Shown here: piece by piece, positions 1-7,893 of the stretch
Position numbering within the stretch: the stretch's first letter is position 1
Layout of the letters: each line of letters begins with the position of its first letter
Made by a program: the position numbers and the translations under genes
Notes under the pieces: generated by a model
Databases searched by the model: none
The model's input: only the letters and a program-made list of their open reading frames with translations
Told to the model about the DNA's origin: nothing
NCBI RefSeq assembly: GCF_020329485.1
Contig: NZ_JAGKJI010000064.1
Location: 1-36,701 of the forward strand
Direction of reading: 5' to 3'
DNA from: Bradyrhizobium cenepequi
GTDB taxonomy: Bacteria; Pseudomonadota; Alphaproteobacteria; Rhizobiales; Xanthobacteraceae
DNA length: 36,701 nt

Positions 1-2
1 GG

Positions 3-914
3 CTGCGGGTCCTGATCAACAAGGCGTTTAGTCGTGCACGCATCGAGCAGTTACGAAACCGCGCCGAAGTGCTGGCTGAGGATCTCGTCGATCGGATGCG
101 CGCAAAATTGAAGCCCGATATTATTGAGGATTTCGCCCTTCCGCTTCCGTTGACCATGATCTCGGAGCTGCTGGGCTTGCCCGAGGAGGCCCGGACGCGC
201 TTTCGGAGGTGGACGAATGTTTTTCTCGGAGCGCGATCGGAATTTCGCATGGCACTGTCGCTGCCCTCGATCTTTGCACTAATGCGATATTTGCGGCGTC
301 TCGTTGCCACGCGCCGGCACACCCCGAAGGATGATCTGATCTCAGCGCTCATCGCCGTAGAGGAGGGTGGCGACCGGCTGAGCCAGAACGAACTGATCGC
401 CATGTTGGTACTCCTGATCATAGCCGGCCACGAGACGACCGTGAACCTGATCGGATCCGGAATGCTGGCGCTAATGGAGAACCAGCGCGAGAAAGAGCGC
501 CTGCTTGGAGATTTTTCGCTCCTTGGGTCTGCGGTCGAGGAGTTGTTACGCTTCACGGCGCCTGTCGAGACCGCAACGGAGCGATATGCGGCCCAAGACA
601 TTGACATGCACGCCACCAGGATCAGGCGTGGCGATGTGATTTTCCCCGTCATTGCCTCCGCCAATCGGGATGCTCAGAAATTCGCGGAGCCCGATCGGCT
701 GGACATAGGCCGCAAGCCCAATCCGCATCTTGCGTTTGGAGACGGCGTTCACTATTGCGTCGGCTCGCATCTGGCGAAGATGGAGGCCGAGATCGCGTTC
801 GGTTGCTTACTGAGACGCCTGCCTAAGTTGAGCCTCGCCTGTCCTGCTCGCGAACTGAGGTGGCGCGCCGCACCGGTTGTTCGTGGCCTTAAGTCGTTGC
901 CGGTCATCCCCTAG
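3..914 (+). CDS. Cytochrome P450, 5'-truncated by window edge
   Basis: Haem-thiolate monooxygenase of the soluble bacterial class; substrate unknown. The reading frame is already open at base 3 (L-R-V-L-I-N-K-A-F-S, matching the C-helix region), so the true start and roughly the first 80-100 residues lie outside the window. Visible hallmarks, in order: the I-helix oxygen-binding motif AGHETT (bases 423-440), the K-helix ExxR in EELLR, and the haem loop FGDGVHYCVG with the axial cysteine codon at 756-758. The C-terminal end looks complete and stops at TAG 912-914. No redox partner (ferredoxin or reductase) is visible downstream; one could lie upstream of the window. Family call is secure; function is not resolvable. 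Confidence 0.93.
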   Translation: MRVLINKAFSRARIEQLRNRAEVLAEDLVDRMRAKLKPDIIEDFALPLPLTMISELLGLPEEARTRFRRWTNVFLGARSEFRMALSLPSIFALMRYLRRLVATRRHTPKDDLISALIAVEEGGDRLSQNELIAMLVLLIIAGHETTVNLIGSGMLALMENQREKERLLGDFSLLGSAVEELLRFTAPVETATERYAAQDIDMHATRIRRGDVIFPVIASANRDAQKFAEPDRLDIGRKPNPHLAFGDGVHYCVGSHLAKMEAEIAFGCLLRRLPKLSLACPARELRWRAAPVVRGLKSLPVIP

Positions 915-1232
915 TCGCCGCTGCAACGGACGACGGCCAGGCTTTCATTGCTAAGAACCCGCACGGTCATTCGACAGCAGACAAATTCGAACTGGCGATG
1001 AACTTCAGGCCAGCAAGTACTCAGGATCAGGCCGCAGTCGATCGTATTGCGTGCTCACTTGAAGGCGATTTTATTGCGGTGCATGAGTCAGGAACTGGCC
1101 CATCGCGTCATTTGCTGCCGCGCAGCAATTGCGTCGCTTTGGGCGCGAAGCGGACATCGACTTCGGTGGGTCGCACAAGCGGGGTGGGTGGCGCAGCTAG
1201 TCTAGAGCGACATCGCGGCGCCAAGCCGCACC
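915..1232. other. Gene-free stretch with a possible decayed repeat
   Basis: No credible gene lies between the P450 stop and the end of livF. Short open frames on both strands lack a ribosome-binding site and recognisable protein sequence. Around 1138-1175 the minus strand reads as TEVDVRFAPKA, which resembles spurious peptides commonly translated from an interspersed bradyrhizobial repeat. I suspect a decayed repeat copy, from memory only. Confidence 0.35.
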
Positions 1233-1938
1233 TCAAATCCCGAGATACCGGTGCTGCAGATCGGGCTCGGCGACCAGCTGCTCTGATGTGCCGCTCCACA
1301 CGGTGCGGCCGCGTTCGATGATGTAGTGGCGGTCGGCGATCCGGGTGAGGTTTCCGACATTCTTGTCGATCACGAGCACGGATTGGCCGCGCCCCTTCAG
1401 CATCGAGAGGCAATTCCAGATCTCGTCGCGGATCAGCGGGGCGAGGCCTTCGGTGGCCTCGTCCAGGATCAGCAGCTTCGGATTGGTCATCAGCGCGCGG
1501 CCGATCGCAAGCATCTGCTGCTCGCCGCCGGAGAGCGTGACGCCCATGTTGCTGCCGCGCTCGGCAAGCCGCGGGAACAGCGCGTGGATTTTTTCCAGCG
1601 TCCAGGGATCGGAAGAGCCCAGGCGATTGCCGGAAGCCGCGACGAGATTTTCCCGCACCGTCAGGTTCGGGAAAATCTGCCGGCCCTCCGGCACCAGGCC
1701 GATGCCAAGTTTTGCAATTCTATAAGACGGCAGGCCGCGTACCTGCTGCCCGGCGAACCGGATCGCGCCTGATCGCGCTGGCGTCATCCCCATGATGGAG
1801 CGGACCGTGGTGGTCTTGCCCATGCCGTTGCGGCCCATCAGCGCGACCATCTCACCGCTCTTGATCGACAGCGACAGGCCGAACAGCACCTGGCTCAGGC
1901 CATAGCAGGTCTCGATCCCTTCGATTTCCAGTAACGTT

Positions 1939-1946
<8 letters not shown>
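1233..1946 (-). CDS. livF: Branched-chain amino acid-type ABC transporter ATPase LivF
   Basis: Second ATP-binding subunit of a HAAT-family importer, acting on the cytoplasmic face with LivG. It is 237 residues long, typical of LivF. Walker A is GRNGMGKTT at residues 38-46, the ABC signature LSGGEQQ is at 138-144 and Walker B LLILDEA at 158-164. Where many LivF proteins read VEQN in the switch region, this one reads IDKN, so the H-loop position carries a lysine. The ATG overlaps the end of livG by 8 bases, indicating translational coupling. It is the last gene of the minus-strand operon binding protein-livH-livM-livG-livF. The substrate cannot be fixed from the ATPase; related systems carry branched-chain amino acids, amides, urea or aromatic acids. 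Confidence 0.93.
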
Positions 1947-2698
<752 letters not shown>

Positions 2699-2706
<8 letters not shown>

Positions 2707-3646
2707 GACGTACCCTCCCGAGCAGCCCCATGATGCCACCACGCGCGAACAGCACGATCAAGAGCAATAGCGGGCCCATGATCAGCGCCCAATACTCGGT
2801 GAACTGCGACAGCAATTCCTCCAGCACGAGATAGACGATCGCGCCGATCAACGGGCCGAACAGCGAGCCCATCCCGCCAAGGATCACCATCACCATCAGG
2901 TCGCCGGACCGGGTCCAATACATCACGGCCGGGCTGACGAAATCCGTGTTGTTGGCGAGCAGTGCGCCGGCAAGGCCGCAGATGGTGCCCGCGATGACGA
3001 AGCAGGTCAGGCGGTAGCGATAGGCCGGAAAGCCGATCGCCTGCATCCGCTGCTCGTTGGAGCGCACGCCCTGCACCACCAGGCCGAAGCGCGAATTGAC
3101 GATGCGCCAGATCAGATAGAGGCCGCCGAACAGGCAGCCGAGGCAGAGATAGTAGAACTGCGTGCGATCCGAGAGATTGATCAGGCCGTCGAAGGTGCTG
3201 CGCTTGTAGATGGTCAGGCCGTCGTCACCGCCATAGCGCGACAGCGCGGAGGCAACGTAGTAGGTCATCTGCGCAAAGGCGAGCGTGATCATGATGAAAT
3301 AGACGCCGCGGGTGCGCAGGGAGAGCGACCCGATCACCAGCGCAAACAGGGCCGAGACGGCGAGCGCCACCGGCCACTGGATGAAGCCGGAGCCGATGCC
3401 CTCGGCGGCCAGGATGCCGACGGCATAGCCGCCGATGCCGAGATAGGCGGCGTGGCCAAAACTCATCATGCCGCCATAGCCCATGATCAGGTTCAGGCTC
3501 GAGGCAGCCAGCGCGAAGATGATGATGCGTGTGAGCAGCGTCAGGATGAAGATGTTGCCGGTCACCGCCGAATAGACTGGCAGCAGGAGGAGAGCGGCGC
3601 AAACGACCGTCACGACGGCGTTGCTGGCGTTGAGCTTGGACTTCAT
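2699..3646 (-). CDS. livM: Branched-chain amino acid-type ABC permease LivM
   Basis: Integral membrane permease subunit, 315 residues with about nine hydrophobic segments. The LivM-type motif ASSLNLIMGYGGMMSFGHAA lies near the N-terminus and the EAA-like segment FVIAGTICGLAGALLA is about two-thirds along. The ATG overlaps the livH stop by four bases (ATGA) and the gene's own stop overlaps the GTG of livG, so livH-livM-livG-livF are translationally chained. The protein pairs with LivH to form the translocation path. No truncation or missing segment is apparent. Confidence 0.92.
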
Positions 3647-4560
3647 CGCTTGGCGGCCGGAAACAGCCCCTCCGGCCGCACGACCAGCACGATCGCCATC
3701 AACAGGTAGATCAGCATCGAGGACAGCGCTGGTGCGGCGGTCGAGGCGGCGGCACCGCTCAGCACCTTGCGCAGCAGATCGGGCAGGAATGCGCGGCCGA
3801 GCGTATCGATCAAGCCGACGAAGATCGCGGCGAGGAAAGCGCCGCGGATCGAGCCGATGCCGCCGATCACGATGATGACGAAGGCGAGGATCAGGATGTT
3901 CTCGCCCATGCCGATCTGCACGGTCAGGATCGGCGCCTGCATCAAGCCGGCAAGGCCCGCAAGCGCGGCGCCAAGGCCGAACACCAGCGTGAACAGCAGC
4001 TTGATGTTGATGCCGAGCGCGCCAATCATCTCGCGGTTGGAGGCGCCTGCGCGGATCAGCATGCCGATGCGGGTGCGCATCACCACGAGATAGAGCAGCG
4101 CGGCGACGAGCAGCGCAACGACGATGATCGAGAGCCGGTAGGCCGGGTAGTAGACGCCGGGCAGAAGCTGGACCGGGGTGGTCAGCCAGGCCGGCAGCGG
4201 CAGCGCGAGACCCGCGGGCCCCCAGATCAGCCGCACCATGTCGTTGAAGAACAGGATCAGGCCGAAGGTCGCCAGCACCTGGTCGAGATGGTCGCGGCCA
4301 TAGAGATGCCTGAGTGCCACGAATTCAAGGGCGATGCCGAGCAGGAGCGTGGCGGCGAGCGCAAGGATCGCGCCAAGCACGAAGCTGCCGGTCCAGCCGA
4401 CAAAAGTCGCGGCGAAATAGGCGCCCATCATGTACAGCGAACCATGCGCCAAGTTCACGAAATCCATGATGCCGAACACCAGCGTGAGCCCGGCCGCCAG
4501 CAGGAACAAGAGCAGGCCGAACTGCAATCCGTTCAGAAGTTGTTCGATCAGAAGGAACAT
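3643..4560 (-). CDS. livH: Branched-chain amino acid-type ABC permease LivH
   Basis: Integral membrane permease subunit of the HAAT importer, 305 residues and strongly hydrophobic. The LivH signature FGIMDFVNLAHGSLYMMGAY lies near the N-terminus and the conserved cytoplasmic loop FGLGAALAGLAGLMQAP is further along. The start ATG at 4560 gives the expected MFLLIEQLLNGLQ beginning, although no strong Shine-Dalgarno sequence precedes it. Upstream, a 284-base gap full of palindromic repeats separates it from the binding-protein gene on the same strand. The permease/ATPase block may therefore be read through from the binding-protein promoter at reduced level. Confidence 0.92.
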   Translation of the reverse strand: MFLLIEQLLNGLQFGLLLFLLAAGLTLVFGIMDFVNLAHGSLYMMGAYFAATFVGWTGSFVLGAILALAATLLLGIALEFVALRHLYGRDHLDQVLATFGLILFFNDMVRLIWGPAGLALPLPAWLTTPVQLLPGVYYPAYRLSIIVVALLVAALLYLVVMRTRIGMLIRAGASNREMIGALGINIKLLFTLVFGLGAALAGLAGLMQAPILTVQIGMGENILILAFVIIVIGGIGSIRGAFLAAIFVGLIDTLGRAFLPDLLRKVLSGAAASTAAPALSSMLIYLLMAIVLVVRPEGLFPAAKR

Positions 4561-4622
4561 CGAGAGCTTGGATCAGCTTTATAAACAAAACAGCGGCAGC
4601 GCGTATGCGCCGCCGCCTTCCC

Positions 4623-4774
4623 CCTCGCCCCGCCCTTGCGGGGTCGAGGCGAACGAAAGCTCGCTCTGAGAGCGTCGGGGTGAGGGGCTGCCTCCACGAA
4701 CACCGCGCCCGCGGAGAGTCCCCCTCACCCGGATCGCGAGAGCGATCCGACCTCTCCCCGCAAGCGGGGCGAGG
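4623..4774. repeat. Palindromic intergenic repeat (two nested perfect inverted repeats)
   Basis: Outer arms CCTCGCCCCGC (4623-4633) and GCGGGGCGAGG (4764-4774) are perfectly complementary, as are inner arms GGGTGAGGGG (4678-4687) and CCCCTCACCC (4721-4730). Smaller hairpins sit inside, for example GGATCGC / GCGATCC around 4731-4748. The DNA lies within the transport operon, between the binding-protein and livH genes, and can fold into a large cruciform or RNA structure. I recognise the wording as a common bradyrhizobial repeat type, but copy number elsewhere cannot be seen here. Confidence 0.75.
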
Positions 4775-4790
4775 TGTACCCTTTTTGTTT

Positions 4791-4839
4791 GAGCATGATC
4801 TTTTCGGAAAACCGGTCTCCACCTTTCCGGATCATGCTC
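4791..4839. repeat. GAGCATGATC hairpin repeat, copy 1
   Basis: A 49-base hairpin with arms GAGCATGATC (4791-4800) and GATCATGCTC (4830-4839), extended inside by CGGAAA / TTTCCG. It sits 6 bases past the stop of the minus-strand binding-protein gene. A near-identical copy is at 6363-6412, also at the 3' end of a minus-strand gene. In the direction of transcription it is not followed by a T-run, so it is not a classical intrinsic terminator; mRNA 3'-end protection is possible. Confidence 0.8.
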
Positions 4840-4844
4840 GACCA

Positions 4845-6017
4845 TCACTTCATCGGACATTTGTCGTGGAAGCGATCCTGATCGTTCTCGACGATGGTGG
4901 CAACCGTCTTGAGCGCGAGCTGGCCTTCGGCATCCTTGACCACGTCCTGCAGATAGAAGTTCTGGATCGGAATGTGGTTGTTGCCATACTTGTACGATCC
5001 GCGCACCGACTTGAAGTTCACCTTCTCCATCTCGGCCTTCATCGCGTCCTTTTTCGTCAGGTCGCCCTTCACGGCGACCACCGCGGAGTTGATGAGGTTG
5101 GCGGCATCATAGGATTGGGCGCCGTAGAAGGTCGGACGCAGGCCGGGATATTTCTTGCGGTAGTCGGCAACGAACTTCTTGTTCTGCTCGTTCGGCAGGT
5201 CGTTGACCCATTGCTGGGCCCCAGGCACGCCAAGTGCGTTTTCCTTCTGCAGCGGCAGCGACAATTCGTCGATGGTGAAGGCAGTATAGAGCGGAATCTG
5301 CTGCTTGATGCCGGCCTGCGCATACTGGTTCAGGAACTGCACGCCCGCAGCACCCGGATAGAACACGAAGATGGCCTCCGCCTTCGAGTTGCGCGCCTTG
5401 GAGAGTTCGGCGGAGAAGTCGAGCTGGCTCGGCCACACCGTATATTCCTCACCGACCACCTGCCCCTTGAAGGTGCTCTTCACGCCGGCCAGCATGTCCT
5501 TGCCGGCCGCGTAGTTCGGGCCGATCAGGAACACGGACTTGACGCCCTTCTGGTTCATGTAGGTGCCCATCGCCTGAGGCGTCTGGTCGTTCTGCCAGGA
5601 GGTCGAGAACACGTAAGGAGAGCAAAGCTCGCCGGCGAGCTGCGACGGGCCGGCATTGGCCGAGATCAGGAAGGTCTTGCTGTCGACAGCGGTTTTCAGC
5701 GAGGCCAAGAGCACGTTCGACCAGATGTAACCGACGATGAAGTCGACCTTGTCGGACTGCACCAGCTTCTCGGTCTTCTGCTTGCCGACATCGGGCTTCT
5801 GCTGGTCGTCTTCATAGATCACCTCGACCGGCTTGCCGTCGATCTTGCGGCCGAGATGGTCGAGCGCCAGCTCGAACGAGTTCCGCATGTCGTTGCCGAT
5901 GACGGCGGTCGGACCGCTGAACGTCGAGACAAAGCCGATCTTGATGGTGTCAGCCGCAATCGCGGGCTGTGCCAGCGCCAGCGCGGTCACGCCCGCCAGC
6001 CAAAATGACGTTTTCAT
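4845..6017 (-). CDS. Periplasmic branched-chain amino acid-type substrate-binding protein
   Basis: Type I periplasmic binding protein feeding the LivHMGF importer encoded downstream. The frame is open to 6047, but ATG 6017 is chosen because GGAGGGGAG lies just upstream and the protein then starts with a clean signal peptide (MKTSFWLAGVTALALAQPAIA, cleavage before ADTIKIG). Mature start DTIKIGFVSTFSGPTAVIG is typical of the Peripla_BP_6 family. The precursor is 390 residues. The sequence resembles members that bind aromatic or other carboxylates at least as much as LivJ/LivK, so leucine/isoleucine/valine specificity should not be assumed. Two palindromic repeats separate it from livH on the same strand. 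Confidence 0.9.
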   Translation of the reverse strand: MKTSFWLAGVTALALAQPAIAADTIKIGFVSTFSGPTAVIGNDMRNSFELALDHLGRKIDGKPVEVIYEDDQQKPDVGKQKTEKLVQSDKVDFIVGYIWSNVLLASLKTAVDSKTFLISANAGPSQLAGELCSPYVFSTSWQNDQTPQAMGTYMNQKGVKSVFLIGPNYAAGKDMLAGVKSTFKGQVVGEEYTVWPSQLDFSAELSKARNSKAEAIFVFYPGAAGVQFLNQYAQAGIKQQIPLYTAFTIDELSLPLQKENALGVPGAQQWVNDLPNEQNKKFVADYRKKYPGLRPTFYGAQSYDAANLINSAVVAVKGDLTKKDAMKAEMEKVNFKSVRGSYKYGNNHIPIQNFYLQDVVKDAEGQLALKTVATIVENDQDRFHDKCPMK

Positions 6018-6237
6018 GTTCACTCCCCTCCTCCTCAACCATTCCAACGCGCCCGCCGGCGGGTAAACCGTCCGACGGCGCCGTCCGTGCCCCCGTCACT
6101 CCCACTTTCGGGTGACGTGTTTTGTGCGCGGAATCCTAACTGGGCAGCAAGCGTGAACCGAAGGCGGCGTTTAGAACCTTCGGCGCATGCTTGAGCCCGA
6201 TCTGCACCATAATTCGTAAAATGCGAGGCTGGCAAGA

Positions 6238-6266
6238 ATTATAGTGCCGGTTGCCCGGGCAACCAT
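6238..6266 (-). promoter_or_regulatory. Candidate promoter with palindromic operator, transport operon
   Basis: Reading the minus strand, a perfect TATAAT occupies 6243-6238, about 220 bases before the binding-protein start. The spacing-appropriate -35 (6266-6261, ATGGTT) is poor. A perfect 16-base palindrome GGTTGCCCGGGCAACC (6249-6264) fills the spacer and overlaps the -35. A weak -35 plus an overlapping dyad suggests regulated transcription. The leader also holds a CCGAAGG / CCTTCGG hairpin (6158-6164 with 6177-6183). The regulator is unknown. Confidence 0.4.
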
Positions 6267-6310
6267 TGTCGCAGTTTGGAGCTGCTGCCGGCCGCCTGCG
6301 CGGCACTGGC

Positions 6311-6351
6311 TAAAGCGGGATGACTTTTCTTCGAATCGTCATCCCGCTTTA
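6311..6351. repeat. 14-bp perfect inverted repeat (TAAAGCGGGATGAC)
   Basis: Arms TAAAGCGGGATGAC (6311-6324) and GTCATCCCGCTTTA (6338-6351) are perfectly complementary around a 13-base loop. It sits 11 bases from the second GAGCATGATC repeat, and the pair forms a composite block downstream of the minus-strand sigma-factor gene. Either strand could form a strong RNA hairpin, so it may end transcription from the sigma operon before the transport operon promoter. Confidence 0.75.
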
Positions 6352-6362
6352 GCTCTTTGTTT

Positions 6363-6412
6363 GAGCATGATCTTTCTCGGAAAACCGGCGTCCACTTTTC
6401 CGGATCATGCTC
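6363..6412. repeat. GAGCATGATC hairpin repeat, copy 2
   Basis: Second copy of the element at 4791-4839, with arms GAGCATGATC (6363-6372) and GATCATGCTC (6403-6412) and the same interior (CGGAAAACCGG ... CCACTTTTCCG). Its last base coincides with the final base of the sigma-factor stop codon (TAG, 6414-6412). Orientation relative to the upstream gene is the same as in copy 1. Confidence 0.8.
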
Positions 6413-7302
6413 TACACGAGATATTCCGCGCCCTCGATGACATAGGGTGCGTGACGGAAATCGCGGATGCTTGCGACCCTATCGGCCTGCCAGTCCAGCA
6501 GCACGAAGTATTTCGGCCGGGTCCCGGCGGGCGCCGTGGGGTCGAATACCAGGATGGCCGGACGGCCTTCCACCAGGCCGGGCACCAGATGCCAGTCGCT
6601 GGCCTTGGCATAATTGCCGAAATAGCGGGAGACCTCGGCTTTGCCATTGAGTCGGGTCCTGCTGACGAGATCAAGCCTGATGTCGTCGGCGATCATGGCG
6701 CGGATGGCATCGAAATCCCGGGCGTTGAAATGGGTGACGTAGGCGGACAGACGGGCGCGATCGGCATCCGTCAGCTTCGGCCGCGGTACGTCGTCGCCTT
6801 CTTGCGCGAGTTCGCGCAGCCGGGTCCGGCCACGGTGCAGCGTGGCCTTTGCCGCTACCAGGCTCAGACCCATGATCTCGCAGACTTCCGCCAGCGAATA
6901 GCCGAGCACGTCGCGCAGGATCACGTTGCTGCGCTGCGCCAGCGGCAAGCGCATGAAAGTGCGCAGGCTGGCGGCGGCGATCTCGCGGCGGGCGATGTCG
7001 TCGAACTCGTCGGCCATCATATCGACCTCCTGGGTCGACCGGAGCGCGTCCTGCCGATGGCGGCGGCGCAGGAAATCGAGTGCGGCATTGTGCGCTATTC
7101 TGAACAGCCAGCCCTCCGGATTTTGGATCTCCCCGGCGGACGAAAACGCTTCCACCGCCTTGATCAGCGCATCCTGGAGCACGTCCTCGCCGTCGATCAC
7201 CGAACCGACCATGCGCGAGCAGTAGCGGTGCAGCCGCGGCCGCAGCACGACCAAGAAGCTGTCGAGACCGGCGGCCGCTGATAGTTCGGGCACTGGCGTC
7301 AT
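6412..7302 (-). CDS. ECF sigma factor with C-terminal NTF2/SnoaL-like domain
   Basis: Extracytoplasmic-function sigma-70 family protein, 296 residues from ATG 7302; an in-frame GTG at 7308 is an alternative. GAGG lies 7 bases before the ATG. Sigma region 2 spans about residues 18-85 (GEDVLQDALIKAVEAF, NPEGWLFRIAHNAALDFLRR). Region 4 spans about 115-165 (RSNVILRDVLGYSLAEVCEIMGL, then KATLHRGRTRLREL). The remaining ~110 residues resemble the NTF2/SnoaL fold (AYVTHFNARDFDAIRAMIADDI). Sigma factors of this build carry a fused domain instead of a separate anti-sigma factor, which fits the absence of one nearby. The gene follows the monooxygenase-like gene by 9 bases, so the two are co-transcribed. 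Confidence 0.88.
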   Translation of the reverse strand: MTPVPELSAAAGLDSFLVVLRPRLHRYCSRMVGSVIDGEDVLQDALIKAVEAFSSAGEIQNPEGWLFRIAHNAALDFLRRRHRQDALRSTQEVDMMADEFDDIARREIAAASLRTFMRLPLAQRSNVILRDVLGYSLAEVCEIMGLSLVAAKATLHRGRTRLRELAQEGDDVPRPKLTDADRARLSAYVTHFNARDFDAIRAMIADDIRLDLVSRTRLNGKAEVSRYFGNYAKASDWHLVPGLVEGRPAILVFDPTAPAGTRPKYFVLLDWQADRVASIRDFRHAPYVIEGAEYLV

Positions 7303-7311
7303 TCTCACGCC

Positions 7312-7620
7312 TCAGGACTCATCCAGCATATGGTAGTTGCCGACCACCTTGGCGCTGCGAACCATTGGTGGCTCGGCGCAGCGGTCCCGAATGCCGTTCT
7401 GGAATGCCTTGAACGCGGCCAGCTGCGGCAAAGGACTGGATCCGTCATCGGAGGCAGTCTCCACGATATGGACGAACGTGTCGTCCTCCAGCCGCAGCGT
7501 AACATAACGCACACCGTCGGGCTTTGCCGCTTTCAGTTCCGCAAACACCGCTGCAGCCAGTTCGGCATTCGCGTCGGCCGTTTCCGGCTTGGCCTTGTAC
7601 CTGATCAGCCTGGTAGTCAT
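7312..7620 (-). CDS. Small dimeric alpha/beta-barrel (monooxygenase-like) protein
   Basis: A 102-residue cytoplasmic protein starting at ATG 7620, with GGGAGAGG just upstream; an in-frame extension to 7665 lacks such a site. The sequence (MTTRLIRYKAKPE, then VRYVTLRLEDDTFVHIVET, then FQNGIRDRCAEPP) fits the ferredoxin-like ABM fold of antibiotic-biosynthesis monooxygenase / quinol monooxygenase-type proteins. Catalytic activity cannot be assigned, as many members have no known substrate. It is the first gene of a two-gene operon with the ECF sigma factor. Such small enzymes are often neighbours of this sigma type, which suggests a target or partner of the sigma response. Confidence 0.75.
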   Translation of the reverse strand: MTTRLIRYKAKPETADANAELAAAVFAELKAAKPDGVRYVTLRLEDDTFVHIVETASDDGSSPLPQLAAFKAFQNGIRDRCAEPPMVRSAKVVGNYHMLDES

Positions 7621-7824
7621 CGTCCTCTCCCTGGTTCGCGTCGCGATGCGGAAGCCATCGCGCATCCCAAGGACGTTTCACGACGATCAAAGGATGCGGC
7701 CACAGCAACAATTTTTGCCGGCCGCACAGAGCGCCATCCTTGGCTCGGTCGCCGATCACGGCCGCGGCACCGCGGAAGGCCAGGACCATACGTTTTCGCT
7801 ATCGTGCGATTGGAAAGAAGCTGC

Positions 7825-7853
7825 TTGGAACGACCGTGCGAATGAATACATAA
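7825..7853 (+). promoter_or_regulatory. Candidate sigma-70 promoter for the NADH dehydrogenase gene
   Basis: TTGGAA (7825-7830), a 17-base spacer and TACATA (7848-7853) give a reasonable housekeeping promoter. Transcription would begin near 7860, after the in-frame GTG at 7855, which supports ATG 7894 as the gene's start. The rest of the divergent gap (7621-7893) shows no gene or strong repeat. Confidence 0.4.
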
Positions 7854-7893
7854 TGTGCACGGAGACACCGAGGCAGCCGCGGGGCAATATCTG

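Noticed and set aside
998..1413. Overlapping short open frames after the P450 gene
   Set aside because: No start signals or recognisable protein; one reading frame resembles translated repeat DNA.
4791..4839. GAGCATGATC hairpin as an intrinsic terminator of the binding-protein gene
   Set aside because: The sense-strand sequence after the stem is A-rich, not T-rich, and the operon must continue into livH.
4605..6008. Long plus-strand open frame over the binding-protein gene
   Set aside because: Antisense to a protein with signal peptide and clear family sequence; its beginning is repeat DNA.
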